In this document: one piece after another, positions 1-6,770 of the stretch | Numbering within the stretch: the first letter of the stretch is position 1 | Layout of the letters: each line of letters begins with the position of its first letter | From: Synechococcaceae bacterium WBB_10_009 | GTDB lineage: Bacteria; Cyanobacteriota; Cyanobacteriia; PCC-6307; Cyanobiaceae | DNA: 11,251 nt | Assembly (NCBI GenBank): GCA_010030955.1 | Contig: RHBP01000051.1 | Location: 1 to 11,251 of the forward strand | Direction of reading: 5' to 3' | Made by a program: the position numbers and the translations under genes | Notes under the pieces: model-generated | Seen by the model: the letters and a program-made list of their open reading frames with translations, nothing else | The model's database searches: none | Told to the model about the DNA's origin: nothing

Positions 1-80
1 AGGGCGGCCAGCTGCTCCTGCAGCTGCCGCAGCCGCTTGCGCTCCGCCAGCACCACCACCACGCTGCTACCCACGATCAC
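1..80 (-). CDS. Possible 5' end of an unidentified gene (partial)
   Basis: Reading leftward on the minus strand, a frame runs open from a GTG at 80 to the window edge. It gives a short hydrophobic stretch (VIVGSSVVVVLA) followed by a charged, Leu/Gln/Arg-rich segment (ERKRLRQLQEQLAA) that looks helical or coiled-coil. The composition is more protein-like than the Ser/Thr/Arg-rich plus-strand reading of the same bases. A second GTG at 74 is also possible. It would be divergent from serA, with about 108 bp between the starts. Only about 26 residues are visible, the frame is also open upstream of the GTG, and I do not recognise a family. In such GC-rich DNA this could be a chance frame. Confidence 0.27.
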   Translation of the reverse strand, partial: MIVGSSVVVVLAERKRLRQLQEQLAA

Positions 81-188
81 CCGGCACGGGCCCCGATTCT
101 CCCTGCTGGCGGTCTGGGGCGGTGGCCGGCGGGCCGCCCGCAGGCCCCTCACTACACTTCACCTCCGGCCGCCCCCACCCGCCGGGTC

Positions 189-1775
189 ATGACAAAGGTT
201 CTGGTTTCCGATCCCATCGATCAAACAGGGATCGACATCCTGTCCCAGGTGGCCCAGGTGGATGTGCGCACGGGCCTGCCGCCGGAGCAGCTCAAGCAGA
301 TCATTGGCGACTACGACGGCCTGATGATCCGCTCGGGCACCACCGTGACCGCCGACATCATCGAGGCGGCCACCAAGCTGCGGATCATCGGCCGCGCCGG
401 TGTGGGGGTCGACAACGTGGATGTGCCCGCGGCCACCAAGCGCGGCGTGATCGTGGTGAACTCCCCGGAGGGCAACACCATCGCCGCGGCGGAGCATGCC
501 CTGGCGCTGATGCTGTCGCTCTCGCGCCACGTGCCCCATGCCCACGTGAGCACCATGGCCGGCGGCTGGGACCGCAAGAAATACGTGGGCAACGAGCTTT
601 ACAAGAAAAAGCTCGGGGTGGTGGGCCTGGGCAAGATCGGCTCCCACGTGGCCCGGGTGGCCAAGGCCATGGGCATGGATGTGATGGCCTACGACCCATT
701 CGTATCGGCGGAGCGGGCCCAGCAGATGCAGGTGCGTCTGATGCCGCTGCCCGCACTGTTCGCCGAGGCGGACTACGTGAGCCTGCACCTGCCCCGCACC
801 CCTGACACCGAAAACCTGGTGAACGCGGAGCTGCTGCGCACCATGAAGCCCACCGCCCGCATCGTGAACTGTGCCCGCGGCGGCATCATCGATGAGGCCG
901 CCATCGCCGAGGCCGTGCAGCAAGGGGTGATCGCCGGCGCCGCCCTCGACGTGTACGCCAAGGAGCCGCTGGAGGCGGATTCACCGCTGCGCGGGGTGGG
1001 CGAGCGCCTGATCCTCACGCCCCACCTGGGGGCCTCCACCGAAGAGGCCCAGGAAAACGTGGCCATCGACGTGGCTGAGCAGATCCGTGATGTGCTGCTG
1101 GGGCTGCCGGCCCGCAGTGCCGTCAACATCCCCGGCCTCAACGCCGAGGTGATGGAGCAGCTCAAGCCCCATCTGCAACTGGCGGAAACCCTGGGCCAAC
1201 TGCTCAGCCAGCTGGCCGGTGGCCAGATCAGCGAGTTGGAGGTGCGCCTGCAGGGCGAATTCGCCAACCACCCCTCCCAGCCCCTGGTGATTGCCGCCCT
1301 GAAGGGGCTGCTCTCCACCGCCCTGGGCGATTCGATCAATTACGTGAACGCCGGGCTCGAAGCCAAGGAGCGCGGCATCCACGTGCTGGAGGTGAAGGAT
1401 GACGCCGCCCGCGACTTTGCCGGCGGGTCGCTGCAGCTGAGCGCCAAGGGGGGCAATGGCCACCACACCGTCACCGGGGCGGTGTTTGCCGACGGCGAAC
1501 TGCGCATCACCACCATCGATGAATTCCCGGTGAACGTGGCCCCCAGCCGCCACATGCTGTTCACCCGCCACCGCGACATGCCGGGCATCATTGGCCAGCT
1601 GGGGTCGGTGCTGGGCGAGCACAACGTGAACATCGCCTCGATGCAGGTGGGGCGCCGCATCGTGCGCGGCGATGCGGTGATGGTGCTCAGCCTGGATGAC
1701 CCCCTGCCCCCCAGCCTGCTGGCCACGATCCACGCGATCAACGGCATCCAGGAGGCCCACCCCGTCACCCTTTGA
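189..1775 (+). CDS. serA: D-3-phosphoglycerate dehydrogenase
   Basis: This cytoplasmic enzyme oxidises 3-phosphoglycerate to 3-phosphohydroxypyruvate with NAD+, the first committed step of serine synthesis. The 528-residue product is the long, three-part type. An N-terminal catalytic/NAD-binding region (about 1-315) holds the Rossmann motif GLGKIG (146-151) and the expected catalytic residues Arg230 (NCARGG), Glu259 and His279 (TPHLGAS). An allosteric substrate-binding (ASB)-type domain follows (about 320-450), and a C-terminal ACT domain (about 456-528) where serine feedback would act. The ATG at 189 gives MTKVLVSDPID, a typical family start; no clear Shine-Dalgarno sequence precedes it. A TACACT at 153-158 is a weak -10 candidate with no good -35. 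Its stop shares one base with the prmA start, so the two are probably cotranscribed and translationally coupled. Confidence 0.97.
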   Translation: MTKVLVSDPIDQTGIDILSQVAQVDVRTGLPPEQLKQIIGDYDGLMIRSGTTVTADIIEAATKLRIIGRAGVGVDNVDVPAATKRGVIVVNSPEGNTIAAAEHALALMLSLSRHVPHAHVSTMAGGWDRKKYVGNELYKKKLGVVGLGKIGSHVARVAKAMGMDVMAYDPFVSAERAQQMQVRLMPLPALFAEADYVSLHLPRTPDTENLVNAELLRTMKPTARIVNCARGGIIDEAAIAEAVQQGVIAGAALDVYAKEPLEADSPLRGVGERLILTPHLGASTEEAQENVAIDVAEQIRDVLLGLPARSAVNIPGLNAEVMEQLKPHLQLAETLGQLLSQLAGGQISELEVRLQGEFANHPSQPLVIAALKGLLSTALGDSINYVNAGLEAKERGIHVLEVKDDAARDFAGGSLQLSAKGGNGHHTVTGAVFADGELRITTIDEFPVNVAPSRHMLFTRHRDMPGIIGQLGSVLGEHNVNIASMQVGRRIVRGDAVMVLSLDDPLPPSLLATIHAINGIQEAHPVTL

Positions 1776-2680
1776 TGGCGCTCTCCTGGTGGCGGCTGGA
1801 GCTGCCCTGCCCACCGGAGCTGGAGGACTCCCTCACCTGGAAGCTCAACGCCCTCGGCATTCACCGGGTGGCGTTGCAGCACCGGCCTGAGGCGCCCGAG
1901 CAGCGGCAGTTGGTGGCCTGGCTGCCGGCCGCCGATTGGCCGGCTGCCGAGCGGCAGCAGCTGCCGGGGGCCTTGGCGCCGCTGGCGGCCACCTTTGGCC
2001 TGGAGTTGGCCCCCCTGGCCTGGCGGGAGCAGGCCGATGAGGATTGGAGCCTCAGCTGGAAGCAGCACTGGCAGCCCGATCCGGTGGGCCAGCGGCTGCT
2101 GATCCTGCCGGCCTGGCTGGAGCTGCCGCCGGAGCATGCCGATCGGCTGGTGATCCGCATGGATCCGGGCAGTGCCTTCGGCACCGGCAGCCACCCCACC
2201 ACCCGCCTCTGCCTCGAGGCGATCGAGCAGTTGCAGACCCTGCCAGGGGCGCGGGTGGCGGACCTGGGCTGCGGCAGCGGCATCCTGGGCATCGCGGCCC
2301 TGCTGCAGGGCGCCCGCAGCGTGGCCGCGGCGGACACCGACTCCCTGGCGGTGCGTGCCACCGCCGACAACGCCGCCGTGAGCGGCTTCAGCGACCGGTT
2401 GCAGGTGGCCCTGGGCTCGGTGGAGCGCCTGGCGGAGCTGCTCGAGGGCCGGCCGGCCGACCTGCTGCTCTGCAACATCCTGGCGCCCGTGATCGAGGCC
2501 CTCTCCCCGGCCTTCAGCAGCGTGCTTGCCCCGGATGGACTTGGGCTGCTGAGCGGCTTGCTGGTGGATCAGGCGCCGCGGTTGCAGGCGGTGCTGGCGG
2601 AGCAGGGCTGGCGGGCGGAGCTCACCGCCCAGCAGAGCCAGTGGGGCCTGATGACCCTGCGCCGGGCGGATGTTGCATAA
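1775..2680 (+). CDS. prmA: Ribosomal protein L11 methyltransferase
   Basis: PrmA is a cytoplasmic SAM-dependent enzyme that trimethylates amino groups of ribosomal protein L11. The 301-residue product is of normal length. The N-terminal part (about 1-95) corresponds to the L11-recognition domain. The linker and entry to the catalytic domain carry the characteristic DPGSAFGTGSHPTT (130-143). Methyltransferase motif I is VADLGCGSG (161-169), the acidic SAM-ribose position falls in AAADTDS (about 185-190), and the NILA motif is at 234-237. The chosen start is the ATG at 1775, whose A is the last base of the serA TGA (TGATG). A TTG one codon earlier is possible but less likely. L11 methylation is dispensable in several bacteria, and the serA linkage implies no shared pathway. 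Confidence 0.95.
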   Translation: MALSWWRLELPCPPELEDSLTWKLNALGIHRVALQHRPEAPEQRQLVAWLPAADWPAAERQQLPGALAPLAATFGLELAPLAWREQADEDWSLSWKQHWQPDPVGQRLLILPAWLELPPEHADRLVIRMDPGSAFGTGSHPTTRLCLEAIEQLQTLPGARVADLGCGSGILGIAALLQGARSVAAADTDSLAVRATADNAAVSGFSDRLQVALGSVERLAELLEGRPADLLLCNILAPVIEALSPAFSSVLAPDGLGLLSGLLVDQAPRLQAVLAEQGWRAELTAQQSQWGLMTLRRADVA

Positions 2681-2698
2681 GTCACGCTGATGTGTGCC

Positions 2699-2732
2699 GG
2701 GCGTTCTGATTGGCCTTCGCGGCCAGACGCCC
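2699..2732 (+). other. Intergenic inverted repeat after prmA
   Basis: GGGCGT (2699-2704) pairs with ACGCCC (2727-2732). Inside it TGGCC (2711-2715) pairs with GGCCA (2721-2725) around a five-base TTCGC loop, with an uneven internal loop between the two stems. No T-run follows, so this is not a standard rho-independent terminator. It starts 18 bp after the prmA stop and may protect or end the serA-prmA message, or may be incidental in GC-rich DNA. Confidence 0.35.
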
Positions 2733-2784
2733 CCAGAACCCCAGGAAACGGTCGCAGCGGATGTAGGAAGGGTCCGTCCTGCGG

Positions 2785-2805
2785 GCATGGGATTTTCCCA
2801 GGTGC
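2785..2805 (+). promoter_or_regulatory. Small hairpin in the petF leader
   Basis: GCATGGGA (2785-2792) and TCCCA..TGC (2796-2805) form a stem of eight base pairs with a TTT loop and a two-base GG bulge, ending 21 bp before the petF ATG. It lies in the likely 5' untranslated leader, in a more AT-containing stretch than the surroundings. A role in message stability or translation is inference; it could equally overlap promoter elements. Confidence 0.3.
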
Positions 2806-2826
2806 CTGTAAGCCCCAATCCCTTCC

Positions 2827-3126
2827 ATGGCTTCCTACAAGGTCACCCTCATCAGCGAGGCAGAGGGCCTCAACAAGACCATCGAGGTTCCTGACGACCA
2901 GTACATCCTCGACGCCGCTGAAGAGCAGGGCATCGACCTCCCCTACTCCTGCCGTGCCGGTGCCTGCAGCACCTGCGCTGGCAAGCTGACCGCCGGCACC
3001 GTCGACCAGTCCGACCAGAGCTTCCTGGACGATGACCAGATCGAAGCCGGTTTCGTGCTGACCTGCGTGGCCTACCCCACCAGCGACTGCACCATCAAGA
3101 CCCACGCCGAGGAAGAGCTCTACTGA
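2827..3126 (+). CDS. petF: Plant-type [2Fe-2S] ferredoxin
   Basis: This soluble electron carrier takes electrons from photosystem I and passes them to ferredoxin-NADP reductase and other acceptors. The 99-residue product has the normal length and acidic character of photosynthetic ferredoxins. The four iron ligands are Cys42, Cys47 and Cys50 in SCRAGACSTC plus Cys80 in LTCVAYP; numbering without the initiator Met gives the usual 41/46/49/79. A fifth Cys (Cys88) is not a ligand. The C-terminal EEELY is typical. Codon choice is strongly biased to C-ending codons and the gene is visibly less GC-rich than its neighbours, which fits high expression rather than transfer. It is probably monocistronic: 146 bp separates it from prmA and a strong terminator follows. 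A genome may hold several paralogues, so the symbol refers to the family. Confidence 0.97.
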   Translation: MASYKVTLISEAEGLNKTIEVPDDQYILDAAEEQGIDLPYSCRAGACSTCAGKLTAGTVDQSDQSFLDDDQIEAGFVLTCVAYPTSDCTIKTHAEEELY

Positions 3127-3186
3127 GCCCTGGCCCAAAGCCGACGGTCGGGCGTGCCCGTTCGCGCCCCGTCCCGTCGTCCCCGC

Positions 3187-3212
3187 AAACCACCCCTCGG
3201 GGTGGTTTTTTT
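3187..3212 (+). terminator. Rho-independent terminator of petF
   Basis: AAACCACCC (3187-3195) pairs perfectly with GGGTGGTTT (3200-3208) around the four-base loop CTCG, followed by a run of seven T (3206-3212). It lies 60 bp after the petF stop and is the clearest terminator in the window. The symmetric A/T flanks might also give weak activity on the other strand. Confidence 0.92.
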
Positions 3213-3233
3213 GTGGGGCATCCTGCAGCGGTT

Positions 3234-3620
3234 GTGACCCCATCCCAGGCCCCCCCGTCGGTGGATCGGCTGTTTGAGCCGGGCAGCGAGCACACCAGCC
3301 CCGGCGGGCAGTACAGCTTCCGGGTGCTGGGGCCCTGTTGCCGCCTGTTTGACCGCGAGGAGCTGCCCTGGCCCTGTTGCCGCATCGCCTGGCGCAGCAA
3401 GGAGCCCAGCTGGCGACGGGTGGGCCGCCGCTTCGTGGCCGACCTGGCCTCACGCCGCTGCCCCTCCTACGCGGTGGAGTTGCTGCAGCCCGGCTCCCGC
3501 CCCACCACCACCGTGCTCACCCTGTTTCCGCTGCGGCTGGCGGCCCCCCTGCAGGAGTGGTGGTACAGCAAGCAGCCCACCTCGATGGAACCGCACAACG
3601 CCCTGCCCCCCCAGCCCTAG
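3234..3620 (+). CDS. Unrecognised small Cys/Arg-rich protein
   Basis: I do not recognise this family. From the GTG at 3234 the product is 128 residues. A further in-frame GTG at 3213 lies directly after the petF terminator T-run, so the 3234 start is preferred. The protein has no signal peptide or membrane segment and is rich in Arg, Pro and Trp. Five Cys occur as two CC pairs (35-36 and 48-49), each inside the tetrapeptide PCCR, plus Cys76. The sequence between and after them (FDREELPWPCCRIAW, RRVGRRFVADLASRR) looks like a folded protein, and the C-terminal half (VELLQPGSRPTTTVLTLFPLRL) reads as beta-strand-like. Paired Cys could bind metal or form disulphides; that is inference. It ends 73 bp before the convergent psbV stop. 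No promoter was recognised; read-through past the petF terminator is possible. Confidence 0.68.
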   Translation: MTPSQAPPSVDRLFEPGSEHTSPGGQYSFRVLGPCCRLFDREELPWPCCRIAWRSKEPSWRRVGRRFVADLASRRCPSYAVELLQPGSRPTTTVLTLFPLRLAAPLQEWWYSKQPTSMEPHNALPPQP

Positions 3621-3642
3621 CTAGCCCCCGCAGAGCTCCAAC

Positions 3643-3670
3643 AAAAAAGGCCCCGCCGTGGGGCGGAGCC
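3643..3670 (-). terminator. Rho-independent terminator of psbV
   Basis: Read on the minus strand, GGCTCCGCC and GGCGGGGCC form a nine-pair stem with one internal mismatch and a four-base loop, followed by six T (plus-strand A-run 3643-3648). It begins 22 bp past the psbV stop. No T-run follows on the plus strand, so it probably serves psbV only and not the small gene that ends at 3620. Confidence 0.85.
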
Positions 3671-3692
3671 TGGGGAGCGTTGATCGGAGCGA

Positions 3693-4214
3693 TCAGAAGT
3701 AGATCTTGCCGCCGCCCCACTGCTGGCCCTGCACCTTGGGGGCCACCAGGATGAAGCCGGCCATCAGGCGCAGGTCTTCGTCGCTGAGGTCGCGCATTTT
3801 CACGAACACATCGCTGCTGCGGATGCTCGGGTGCACGTCGGCGATGCTGTATTCGCCGTCGTAACTGGTGGGATCCTTCATGTAATCCACCAGGGCGTCG
3901 ACGTTGTCGCGGGCCGGGGTGGCCAGGGCCAGGGTCTCGGGGTCGAGGCCCACGTTCTGGTTGGTCTTGGTGATGCCGCCGGCGTGGCACTCACCGCAGC
4001 TGCTGTTGAAGATCTTGCGGCCGGCTTTGATCTCCTGCTCGCTGAAGCTCACGGGGGTGCCGTCGGCGTTGGCCGACACCGTGAGCTGTTCGGTGGTCCA
4101 CTGGGCCGCCTGCGCCGGGCCGGCCAGACCCAGCAGCAACGCCAGGGGCAGAACCAGCAACCCGGCCAGCATCCGGGCCAGGGTTCGCTGGGCAGAGGAG
4201 AAGAAAGAAGCCAT
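3693..4214 (-). CDS. psbV: Photosystem II cytochrome c-550
   Basis: PsbV is an extrinsic lumenal subunit of photosystem II that helps stabilise the Mn4CaO5 cluster and its chloride. From the ATG at 4214 the precursor is 173 residues. A TTG 15 bp upstream is in frame but less likely. Residues 1-36 form an export signal with a hydrophobic core (LAGLLVLPLALLLGLAG) and an AQA cleavage site, leaving a 137-residue mature protein, the known family size. In mature numbering the haem motif CGECH gives Cys37, Cys40 and His41, and the distal ligand is His92 (VHPS), matching characterised PsbV exactly. The C-terminal WGGGKIYF is typical. The gene lies 107 bp downstream of rnz on the same strand and probably has its own promoter; GTGATACAAG in that gap is the only -10-like stretch I noticed. 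Confidence 0.96.
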   Translation of the reverse strand: MASFFSSAQRTLARMLAGLLVLPLALLLGLAGPAQAAQWTTEQLTVSANADGTPVSFSEQEIKAGRKIFNSSCGECHAGGITKTNQNVGLDPETLALATPARDNVDALVDYMKDPTSYDGEYSIADVHPSIRSSDVFVKMRDLSDEDLRLMAGFILVAPKVQGQQWGGGKIYF

Positions 4215-4321
4215 CGAAAACGCCGGCAATGTGGCGGATCAAACCGCGCCAGAGCCCTTGTATCACGGCCAATGGGCCGCCCGGTTGCCCATCGCCCAGG
4301 CACTCACGAACTGTTGCAGCC

Positions 4322-5272
4322 TCAGGCTTCGGCGGCGCTCAGTTCCAGGGTGAGGAAGTCCTTGGCCAGCTCGGTGTTGGGGAAGATGGCCCGCGCCTCC
4401 GCCAGCAGGTCGTCGGGGGTCACCGGGTTGCCCGGCATGTAGCGGGGGCTCAGGTGGGTGAGCACCAGCTGCTTCACCCCGGCGGCCAGGGCGGTCTGGG
4501 CGGCCATGGTGCTGGTGGAGTGCTGCTTGGCGATCGCCATCTCCGCTTCGCCGTGGGCAAAGGTGCTCTCGTGGATCAGCAGGTCGGCGCCGCGGGCCAG
4601 CTCCACCGCCGCGTCGCAGAACACCGTGTCGGTGCAGTACACGAGGCTGCAGCCGGGCCGCGGCGGCCCGCAGAGCGTGGCCCCGTTGATGATGCGCCCG
4701 TCGTCGAGGGTCACGGTGTCCCCCGCCTTGAGCCGGGCGTAGATCGGCCCGGGGGGGATGCCCAGGGCCTGGGCTTGCTCCACCGCGAAACGCCCGGGCC
4801 GGGGACGCTGGTCCACCCGGTAGGCGAAGGCCGGCACCCGGTGGGTGAGGGGGGTGCAGCGCACCTGCAGGTCGTCGTCGTCCAGCAGCACCGCGCCGCT
4901 CTGGGCCGCCTGCTTCACCCGGTGGGTGCGCAGCGGGTAGCCGATGCGGGTGGAGGAGGTGCGCAGCACCCCCTCGAGGTAGTCGCGCAGGGGATCGGGG
5001 CCGTAGAGATCGATGCCATGGCAGGTGCCCGCCAGGCCAAGGCTGGCCAGCAGCCCCGGCAGACCGAACACGTGGTCGCCGTGCATGTGGGTGATGAAGA
5101 TGCGGCTGAGCTGGCTCACCCGCAGCTCACTGCGCAGAAATTGGTGCTGGGTGCCTTCGCCGCAGTCGAACAGCCACAGCTCGGCCCGCTGCGGCAGCCG
5201 CAGCGCCACCGCTGACACATTGCGGCCCCGGGTGGGAACGCCGGAACTGGTGCCGAGGAAGGTGACCTGCAC
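4322..5272 (-). CDS. rnz: Ribonuclease Z (tRNA 3' processing endonuclease)
   Basis: RNase Z cuts tRNA precursors after the discriminator base to create the end to which CCA is added. It is a zinc-dependent metallo-beta-lactamase-fold enzyme. With the GTG start at 5272 the product is 316 residues beginning MQVTFLGTSSGVPT, the usual family start and length. A GTG at 5332 would add 20 residues without family character. The zinc motif is HMHGDH (His62, His64, Asp66, His67). Further conserved segments are LFDCGEGTQHQ near residue 35, CTPLTHRVPAFAYR in the middle, YCTDT, LIHESTF and LTHLSPRY, which supply the remaining metal ligands and catalytic residues. The length fits the short bacterial form. 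It is divergent from the spoIID-like gene, with 103 bp between starts, and lies upstream of psbV on the same strand. Confidence 0.94.
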   Translation of the reverse strand: MQVTFLGTSSGVPTRGRNVSAVALRLPQRAELWLFDCGEGTQHQFLRSELRVSQLSRIFITHMHGDHVFGLPGLLASLGLAGTCHGIDLYGPDPLRDYLEGVLRTSSTRIGYPLRTHRVKQAAQSGAVLLDDDDLQVRCTPLTHRVPAFAYRVDQRPRPGRFAVEQAQALGIPPGPIYARLKAGDTVTLDDGRIINGATLCGPPRPGCSLVYCTDTVFCDAAVELARGADLLIHESTFAHGEAEMAIAKQHSTSTMAAQTALAAGVKQLVLTHLSPRYMPGNPVTPDDLLAEARAIFPNTELAKDFLTLELSAAEA

Positions 5273-5375
5273 GGCCGGCGCAACCCCGGTCTCACTGAGC
5301 TGATGGTGCCACGTCGGGGCTGGCGTTCCCACGGGCGGGTCGTCACAATGGTCTGCCAGGCCTGATCGGCCTTTG

Positions 5376-6770
5376 ATGTTCCGCTCGCTGCCCGCTGCGC
5401 TCCGCCGCCTGGCCCCGATGGCCGGGGTGGTCCTGGGCTGCGCGCTGGCTGCGCCGGTGGCGGTGCAGGCCCGCCTGGGCCAGCCCCAACCCCAGCAGCC
5501 CCAGGTGCGGGTGTTGCTGTGGCAGGGGGGCGCGGTGCAGCTTCGGGCCGCGGCGGCCGCCTCCGGCCTGCGGGTGCGCGATGGCCAGGGCCGATCCCTG
5601 TGGGAGTTGCCGGCGGAGCGCGGCCTGGCGCCGTTGCAACTCGATGTGCAAAACGGTTGGCTGCGGCTGCGGGCCCAGCCGGCCCCGGAGGCCCCAACCA
5701 GCCCAGAGGTGCTGCTGGCCCGGGAGTTGTGGCTGGAGGCCCTGCCGGCCCTGGCCGAGCCGGACCCCGGCCTCTGGCTGCAGCAGCGCCGCTACCGCGG
5801 CCTCCTGCAGCTGCGTCTGGAGGGCGACCAGCTGCAGGTGGTGAACCACGTGCCCCTGGAGACCTACCTCACCAGCGTGGTGGGCAGCGAGATGCCCGCC
5901 AGCTGGCCCCAGGAGGCCCTGCGGGCCCAGGCGGTGGCCGCCCGCACCTACGCCCTGAAGGCGCGCAAGCCGGCGGCCCTGTTTGATCTGCAGGCCACCA
6001 CCGCCAGCCAGGTGTACAAGGGCGTGGAGGCGGAGACCGACTCCACCCGGGCGGCGGTGGAGGGCACCCGCGGCCTGGTGCTCACCTACGACGACGCCCT
6101 GATCGATGCGGTGTTCCACAGCAGCAGCGCCGGCAGCGCCACCGAAAGCAGCGGTCAGCTCTGGCCCCGCCAGCTGCCCTACCTGGTGAGCGTGCCTGAC
6201 TTTGACCGCGATTCGCCGGTGCGCGAGTGGCGCCAGCCCCTGGATGCCGCCCTGTTGAGCCGCGCCTTCCCGGAGCTGGAGAGCGTCAGTGCCATTGAGG
6301 TGCTCTCCACCACCGCCACGGGCCGGGTGCGCCAGGCCCGGGTGGTGGGGGCCACGGGGGTGCTGCTGCTCAGCGGCGCCCAGCTGCGCAGCCGCCTGGG
6401 GCTGAAGAGCACCTGGGTGCGGTTTGCCCTGGAGCCGCTGCCCGCCGCCGCTGATGCGCTGGCGTCCGCGCCGTCGCCAGCCGCGGCGCTGCTGCCCCCG
6501 CCCCTGCCGGCCCTGACCCTGCCGGCGCCCACCAGCCCCAACACGGAGGTGCTGCAGCTGGTGGCCGTGGGCCGGGGCTACGGCCATGGCATCGGCATGA
6601 GCCAGTGGGGGGCGCTGGGGCTGGCCCGCCAGGGGGAGAGCTACGCCGCGATCCTGCGGCACTACTACCGCGGCACCCAGCTGCGCCCCTACAGCCCCCT
6701 GGCGGTGACGGCTGCCCCTGGGCCAGGCTGGAGCCAGCCACAGGCGCAGGCCCTGACCGCTTCCCCTTGA
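5376..6770 (+). CDS. SpoIID/LytB-domain exported protein
   Basis: SpoIID-family proteins are exported or membrane-anchored; the Bacillus and Clostridium sporulation members are lytic transglycosylases acting on peptidoglycan stripped of stem peptides. The 464-residue product starts at the ATG at 5376. An N-terminal signal (about 1-32; RR followed by LAPMAGVVLGCALAAPVAVQA) is followed by an extracytoplasmic beta-rich region. The SpoIID core (about 150-440) holds NHVPLETYLTSVVGSEMP (157-174, with candidate catalytic acids Glu162 and Glu172), the helix QEALRAQAVAARTYAL, HSSSAGSATESS, and the C-terminal signature GRGYGHGIGMSQWGA (399-413). A Pro/Ala-rich insertion (about 355-388) interrupts the domain. 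Cyanobacteria do not sporulate, so a vegetative wall-remodelling role is inferred. The stop overlaps the TTG start of the next gene, suggesting translational coupling. Confidence 0.9.
   Translation: MFRSLPAALRRLAPMAGVVLGCALAAPVAVQARLGQPQPQQPQVRVLLWQGGAVQLRAAAAASGLRVRDGQGRSLWELPAERGLAPLQLDVQNGWLRLRAQPAPEAPTSPEVLLARELWLEALPALAEPDPGLWLQQRRYRGLLQLRLEGDQLQVVNHVPLETYLTSVVGSEMPASWPQEALRAQAVAARTYALKARKPAALFDLQATTASQVYKGVEAETDSTRAAVEGTRGLVLTYDDALIDAVFHSSSAGSATESSGQLWPRQLPYLVSVPDFDRDSPVREWRQPLDAALLSRAFPELESVSAIEVLSTTATGRVRQARVVGATGVLLLSGAQLRSRLGLKSTWVRFALEPLPAAADALASAPSPAAALLPPPLPALTLPAPTSPNTEVLQLVAVGRGYGHGIGMSQWGALGLARQGESYAAILRHYYRGTQLRPYSPLAVTAAPGPGWSQPQAQALTASP

Noticed and set aside
1340..2818. 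A 492-codon minus-strand open frame opposite the end of serA and prmA.
   Set aside because: Gln/Arg/Gly-rich antisense shadow; both plus-strand genes have complete catalytic motifs.
2827..3126. Lower GC of petF as evidence of horizontal transfer.
   Set aside because: The drop fits codon bias of a very highly expressed gene, and the ferredoxin sequence is typically cyanobacterial with no mobile-element traces nearby.
4530..4537. A HIP1 palindrome (GCGATCGC) inside rnz.
   Set aside because: I found only one copy, within coding sequence, so there is no enrichment to report. It is compatible with a lineage in which HIP1 is not abundant.
4229..5215. A 328-codon open frame on the plus strand opposite rnz.
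   Set aside because: Gly/Val/Ala/His/Gln-rich shadow translation without any family motif; rnz on the other strand is unambiguous.
5273..5332. A 20-residue N-terminal extension of RNase Z from a GTG at 5332.
   Set aside because: The family normally begins at the MQVTFLGT segment; the extension has no conserved features and no better ribosome-binding site.
5343..6662. A 439-codon open frame on the minus strand opposite the SpoIID-family gene.
   Set aside because: The product is a low-complexity Gly/Gln/His/Arg-rich sequence with no domain signature, typical of the antisense frame of a high-GC gene, while the plus strand has clear SpoIID motifs.
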